From JBGTHB01 sp041746415 (GTDB lineage Bacteria; Pseudomonadota; Gammaproteobacteria; Coxiellales; Coxiellaceae), in NCBI GenBank assembly GCA_041746415.1, contig JBGTHB010000095.1:1-9301 (forward strand): a stretch of DNA of 9,301 bases. The letters run 5' to 3'. The notes under the pieces are model-generated. The model searched no databases. It was given only the letters and a program-made list of their open reading frames with translations, and was not told the origin of the DNA. Position 1 is the first letter of the stretch. Each line of letters starts with the position of its first letter. The position numbers and the translations under genes were made by a program. Shown piece by piece: positions 6,646 to 9,301 of this stretch.

Positions 6646-8108
6646 ATTTCGCATACCTGCCGCTTAAATGAAAAACCAATTGGCAGCTTACTGCGACGCT
6701 CTGTGGGTAAATTCAATTTAGGCTCACCGCTAATATCGTATTCAATTAATGTATTGGATTTATCAATCATGAAATTTAAACAGTCAACTTCATTAACAAA
6801 CAACACCTCATCAAACGTGCGCATGTAATCAATAAAATCACTGTGATGCTTTAAGCGCTGCTGTTCTGATGCCCAACCATACTGATAACGCTCAGAAAAA
6901 GGATGATCTAAAAAACCAAAAAAAGTATTGCTCGTGCGCGCCACATTAAATGCCTGCTTATAGACGCGTAATGGATCAGCTTCAGTTAAGAGGCAGTCGC
7001 CATGCAACATACACTGTTGCGATTGCGACACCATTTTTTGTGAAAATGGCACCACACCACCTCGTGCCATTAAGTATTCAGGATCATTCGCAATAATACC
7101 GCTCACAAAACCCAAATAGTCAGCATTTTCTAAAGCTTGTACGGAATAATGTTGGTTAGAATGAAAAGGCGACACGGCAAATTGCACGGGCTGCGCCACA
7201 GCATATTCTAAGGCTTGTTTTGAAGTCTTCGCTTCCGCCAAGGCATCAGCGTAATTTTCACCCCAAGCCACTTTATGATTCACAGAATGTGACAACACTG
7301 CACCTTGCGCTTGAATAATTTTCTTCAGCAGCTGCACATCATTTGTGTATTCAAGCAAGCTTGTTTTCACTGCCAAGCTAAATGGCACCTGTTTTTGTTG
7401 ATATAAATCAAATAACGGTTCGGCATGTAATATTGACTCATCACAATCCAAACGCATTGTGACTGCAGCAGTACAGTTCGCTGGAATGTCGAGCAGATAA
7501 GCGTATGCGACACGCTTATCAACAGCATAAGCGCTAACGAAATATTCTATTAACACCCAATTAGCACTATCGACTAATCCAACGCCGCGGTTTACCCATA
7601 AAATGGATATATCCTGATAATCCTGCAAAGTAATAAACACATTACCTTCAACACTGGCAATAGCATGAGATGAATACGCGGCTTGAGCCACTGCCCAAGG
7701 CGAACCATCCAGAGTAATGGCACCATAACCTAAATTATTCCATTCACGAGCAAAGTCAAAACGCACTAATGGCCGAGAAGGCAGCGGAAAAGTAAATTCA
7801 GGCAAAGAAGTAAAGTGAATAACTGCTGACTCAGTCAAGTGCAGTGGCTTTTCTAATAACTCTACAGTTAACGATTGCGCCAAAGCTGTGTCTATTTTTC
7901 CAAAAATAATCACCTTTGAACCAGCAGGGATAACCGATAATACAAAACTAACTGGGTTTAGAATAACAAAAACCCCTGGTGACATTGCTACATTGATACT
8001 GGATGCGCTAATTATATTAACTTGCGATTTAGAAAATGAGCGCAGCAAAGCTTTATAAACAACTTCGGATGAAAAAGTATTATTAGAATCTATTATTAAA
8101 TAAATCAT
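6642..8108 (-). CDS. Divergent NodB/CE4-type polysaccharide deacetylase domain protein
   Basis: A 488-residue protein whose C-terminal half looks like a carbohydrate esterase 4 (NodB) deacetylase. Metal-site motif 1 appears as RLDCDE (219-224), a D-x-D form resembling ArnD rather than the common D-D. Motif 2 is H274-S-V-N-H278. A possible motif 3 is SPFHSN (313-318), without the usual arginine before it. LDHPF (400-404) could supply the late histidine. Residues 1 to about 210 match no domain I recognise; they contain short hydrophobic strands (44-61) and a WVNRGVGLVDS segment (171-181). No signal peptide is clear, so it probably acts in the cytoplasm, perhaps on a lipid-linked or nucleotide-linked precursor. 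An in-frame TAG directly precedes the ATG at 8108; the ribosome site is weak (AAGAG, 12 bases away). It lies 27 bases after the ligase gene and overlaps the next gene as ATGA. Confidence 0.75.
   Translation of the reverse strand: MIYLIIDSNNTFSSEVVYKALLRSFSKSQVNIISASSINVAMSPGVFVILNPVSFVLSVIPAGSKVIIFGKIDTALAQSLTVELLEKPLHLTESAVIHFTSLPEFTFPLPSRPLVRFDFAREWNNLGYGAITLDGSPWAVAQAAYSSHAIASVEGNVFITLQDYQDISILWVNRGVGLVDSANWVLIEYFVSAYAVDKRVAYAYLLDIPANCTAAVTMRLDCDESILHAEPLFDLYQQKQVPFSLAVKTSLLEYTNDVQLLKKIIQAQGAVLSHSVNHKVAWGENYADALAEAKTSKQALEYAVAQPVQFAVSPFHSNQHYSVQALENADYLGFVSGIIANDPEYLMARGGVVPFSQKMVSQSQQCMLHGDCLLTEADPLRVYKQAFNVARTSNTFFGFLDHPFSERYQYGWASEQQRLKHHSDFIDYMRTFDEVLFVNEVDCLNFMIDKSNTLIEYDISGEPKLNLPTERRSKLPIGFSFKRQVCEI
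6655..6658 (-). promoter_or_regulatory. Ribosome binding site that fixes the TuaH-like gene start at 6645
   Basis: AGGT on the minus strand lies 9 bases before the ATG at 6645 and directly against the alternative ATG at 6654, too close to serve the latter. The 6645 choice also gives an ATGA overlap. Confidence 0.55.
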
Positions 8109-8135
8109 CTATCGCGCACACTCTTAACAATTATG

Positions 8136-9301
8136 TTACTCGGTCACTACATAGCGAAATTTATTGCGTCGCCCAACTAAACGTAATTCATTTTGAGAAA
8201 TATATTGAATCGGTAATGCTTTGCCCCAAACGTTCGCCACATCATTTTCGAGTCTTTCGCGATCAGCCTCGGCTGTTAAAACCACCCGTAAAATAGGTGA
8301 TTGCTGTTCACGAGCAACGACTTGAAAATCTGAAACACCACCAAAACGATCTAACATATCTTGAATAAAATGCGTCATATACACTTGTCCGCCGATACGC
8401 ACGCTGTCGTGCACCCGTCCACGCAATTGGCGCACACATAAACCGCGTGCGTCTGGCATTACTTCACCTAAATCACCTGTCTTATAGCGAATCAATGGCA
8501 TCAATTGATTTTTTAAATTAGTGATAACAAGTTCACCCAACACACTTTCACCCCATACCATATGATCGAACAACAACAGATCATCAATATCTTCTTTATC
8601 TTGGTAAGCAATCACACCGGCTTCAGCTAAACCATAACGATTTATGATCTTGCAACCAAATACCTCTGCAATAAAATCACTTTTTTTGCGTGGTAGGTAT
8701 TCGCCACTGGACTCGAATACTCGAAATAGTTTTTTAGCATTGGATTGATGTTGCGCTGCTTGCGCCAACGCATACAATGTGGAGGGATGACCATGGATTA
8801 AATGCGTTTTGGCGCGTTTAATTTCAAGCAGAATACGCTGTAGTGAAGCGTCATCAAATGTTTTATAAAACACATTGCAACGATTCATAGCTAAACATTT
8901 TAGATTTTCTCTAAATTTATCTTTACGATTCGCTTTGTGCGGCGCCTCGGAAGAAAGATGCAGCTCTTTATGATGGCGTCGATTACCCGCTAAAGCTCTA
9001 GCAAATAACGTCGTTGCCGCTGACCAATCTGCTGCGGCCTGGTCATAGTATATAATGGTACTTTCGCCCGTTGATCCACCTGTTTTACAGGGATATTTAT
9101 GCAAACCCATACGTTCTTCGTGTAATAAACGCATGCCCTGTTCTTGAATAATTTTTTTATCTAAAAAAGGAATTTCATTAATATAGCGAATATCTTGTTT
9201 GAGTTTTTCAGGATCAAATCCAATCGCTTTAAATAAATCACGGTAATAAGGTACTTTATGCTTTGCCAACATTACTTGGTCAATAAATGCCGTACGCATC
9301 A
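8136..9301 (-). CDS. CapK/PaaK-like adenylate-forming ligase, N-terminus beyond window edge
   Basis: A member of the phenylacetate-CoA ligase-like branch of ANL adenylating enzymes; in capsule and O-antigen loci such proteins are called CapK and their substrate is generally unknown. Numbering from the first visible Met (9299): P-loop TGGSTGES (73-80), SSGE (197-200), NRYGLAE (220-226), YKTGDL (272-277), GRVHDSVRIGG (294-304) and a C-terminal RRNKFR (377-382) that could supply the catalytic lysine. All core adenylation motifs are present, so the enzyme looks active. CapK-like proteins usually have about 430-450 residues, and VPYYR (16-20) normally lies some 50 residues or more into the protein. 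The frame remains open into the last two bases, so I judge that the gene starts upstream of this window; the ATG at 9299 is probably internal. It may activate an acyl or amino-acid group for attachment to the glycan; that is inference. Confidence 0.85.
   Translation of the reverse strand, partial: MRTAFIDQVMLAKHKVPYYRDLFKAIGFDPEKLKQDIRYINEIPFLDKKIIQEQGMRLLHEERMGLHKYPCKTGGSTGESTIIYYDQAAADWSAATTLFARALAGNRRHHKELHLSSEAPHKANRKDKFRENLKCLAMNRCNVFYKTFDDASLQRILLEIKRAKTHLIHGHPSTLYALAQAAQHQSNAKKLFRVFESSGEYLPRKKSDFIAEVFGCKIINRYGLAEAGVIAYQDKEDIDDLLLFDHMVWGESVLGELVITNLKNQLMPLIRYKTGDLGEVMPDARGLCVRQLRGRVHDSVRIGGQVYMTHFIQDMLDRFGGVSDFQVVAREQQSPILRVVLTAEADRERLENDVANVWGKALPIQYISQNELRLVGRRNKFRYVVTE

Noticed and set aside
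8125..8138. Inverted repeat TAACA-ATTA-TGTTA at the ligase/deacetylase junction, considered as a terminator or operator
   Set aside because: A 5-base-pair AT-rich stem with no following T-run on the coding strand is too weak for a terminator, and a stem this short is expected by chance.

Overview
This window is a slice of a surface-polysaccharide (O-antigen, capsule or exopolysaccharide) biosynthesis operon. It holds nine genes, all on the minus strand and packed almost without gaps, so transcription runs from position 9301 towards position 1. The base composition is AT-leaning (I estimate roughly 40% GC). The protein style (ManC, RmlA/C/D, two GT-B glycosyltransferases) points to a Gram-negative bacterium, most likely a gammaproteobacterium. 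I cannot name a genus from the sequence.

In transcription order: (1) a CapK/PaaK-like adenylate-forming ligase, cut at its N-terminus by the right edge (8136-9301). (2) A 488-residue protein with a divergent NodB-type polysaccharide deacetylase domain (6642-8108). (3) A GT-B glycosyltransferase of the TuaH-like kind (5485-6645). (4) A GT4 glycosyltransferase (4496-5488). (5) RmlA, glucose-1-phosphate thymidylyltransferase (3588-4499). (6) RmlC, the 3,5-epimerase (2994-3572). (7) An extended SDR sugar-nucleotide epimerase/dehydratase/reductase of unknown specificity (1960-2997). (8) An RmlD-family 4-ketoreductase (1052-1945). (9) ManC, mannose-1-phosphate guanylyltransferase, cut at its C-terminus by the left edge (1-1036).

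Four junctions are 4-base ATGA stop/start overlaps (6642-6645, 5485-5488, 4496-4499, 2994-2997). The other four are gaps of 27, 15, 14 and 15 bases. This is strong evidence for one translationally coupled polycistronic transcript. No stretch over 30 bases lacks a gene. I see no promoter, terminator, RNA gene, mobile element, CRISPR array or long repeat. The operon's promoter and its end lie outside the window.

Together the genes make dTDP-linked 6-deoxysugar donors (RmlA, RmlC, the SDR, the RmlD homologue) and GDP-mannose (ManC), and supply two glycosyltransferases that could use such donors. The deacetylase-like protein and the CapK-like ligase probably modify the glycan or its precursor. 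RmlB, the 4,6-dehydratase needed between RmlA and RmlC, is not in the window, nor are a flippase, polymerase or ABC exporter. The least ordinary parts are the SDR, whose YxxxK signature reads Y-x-x-x-T, the RmlD homologue with a changed N-terminal-half motif, and the deacetylase/ligase pair. The locus class is familiar. I do not see a wholly new kind of system.
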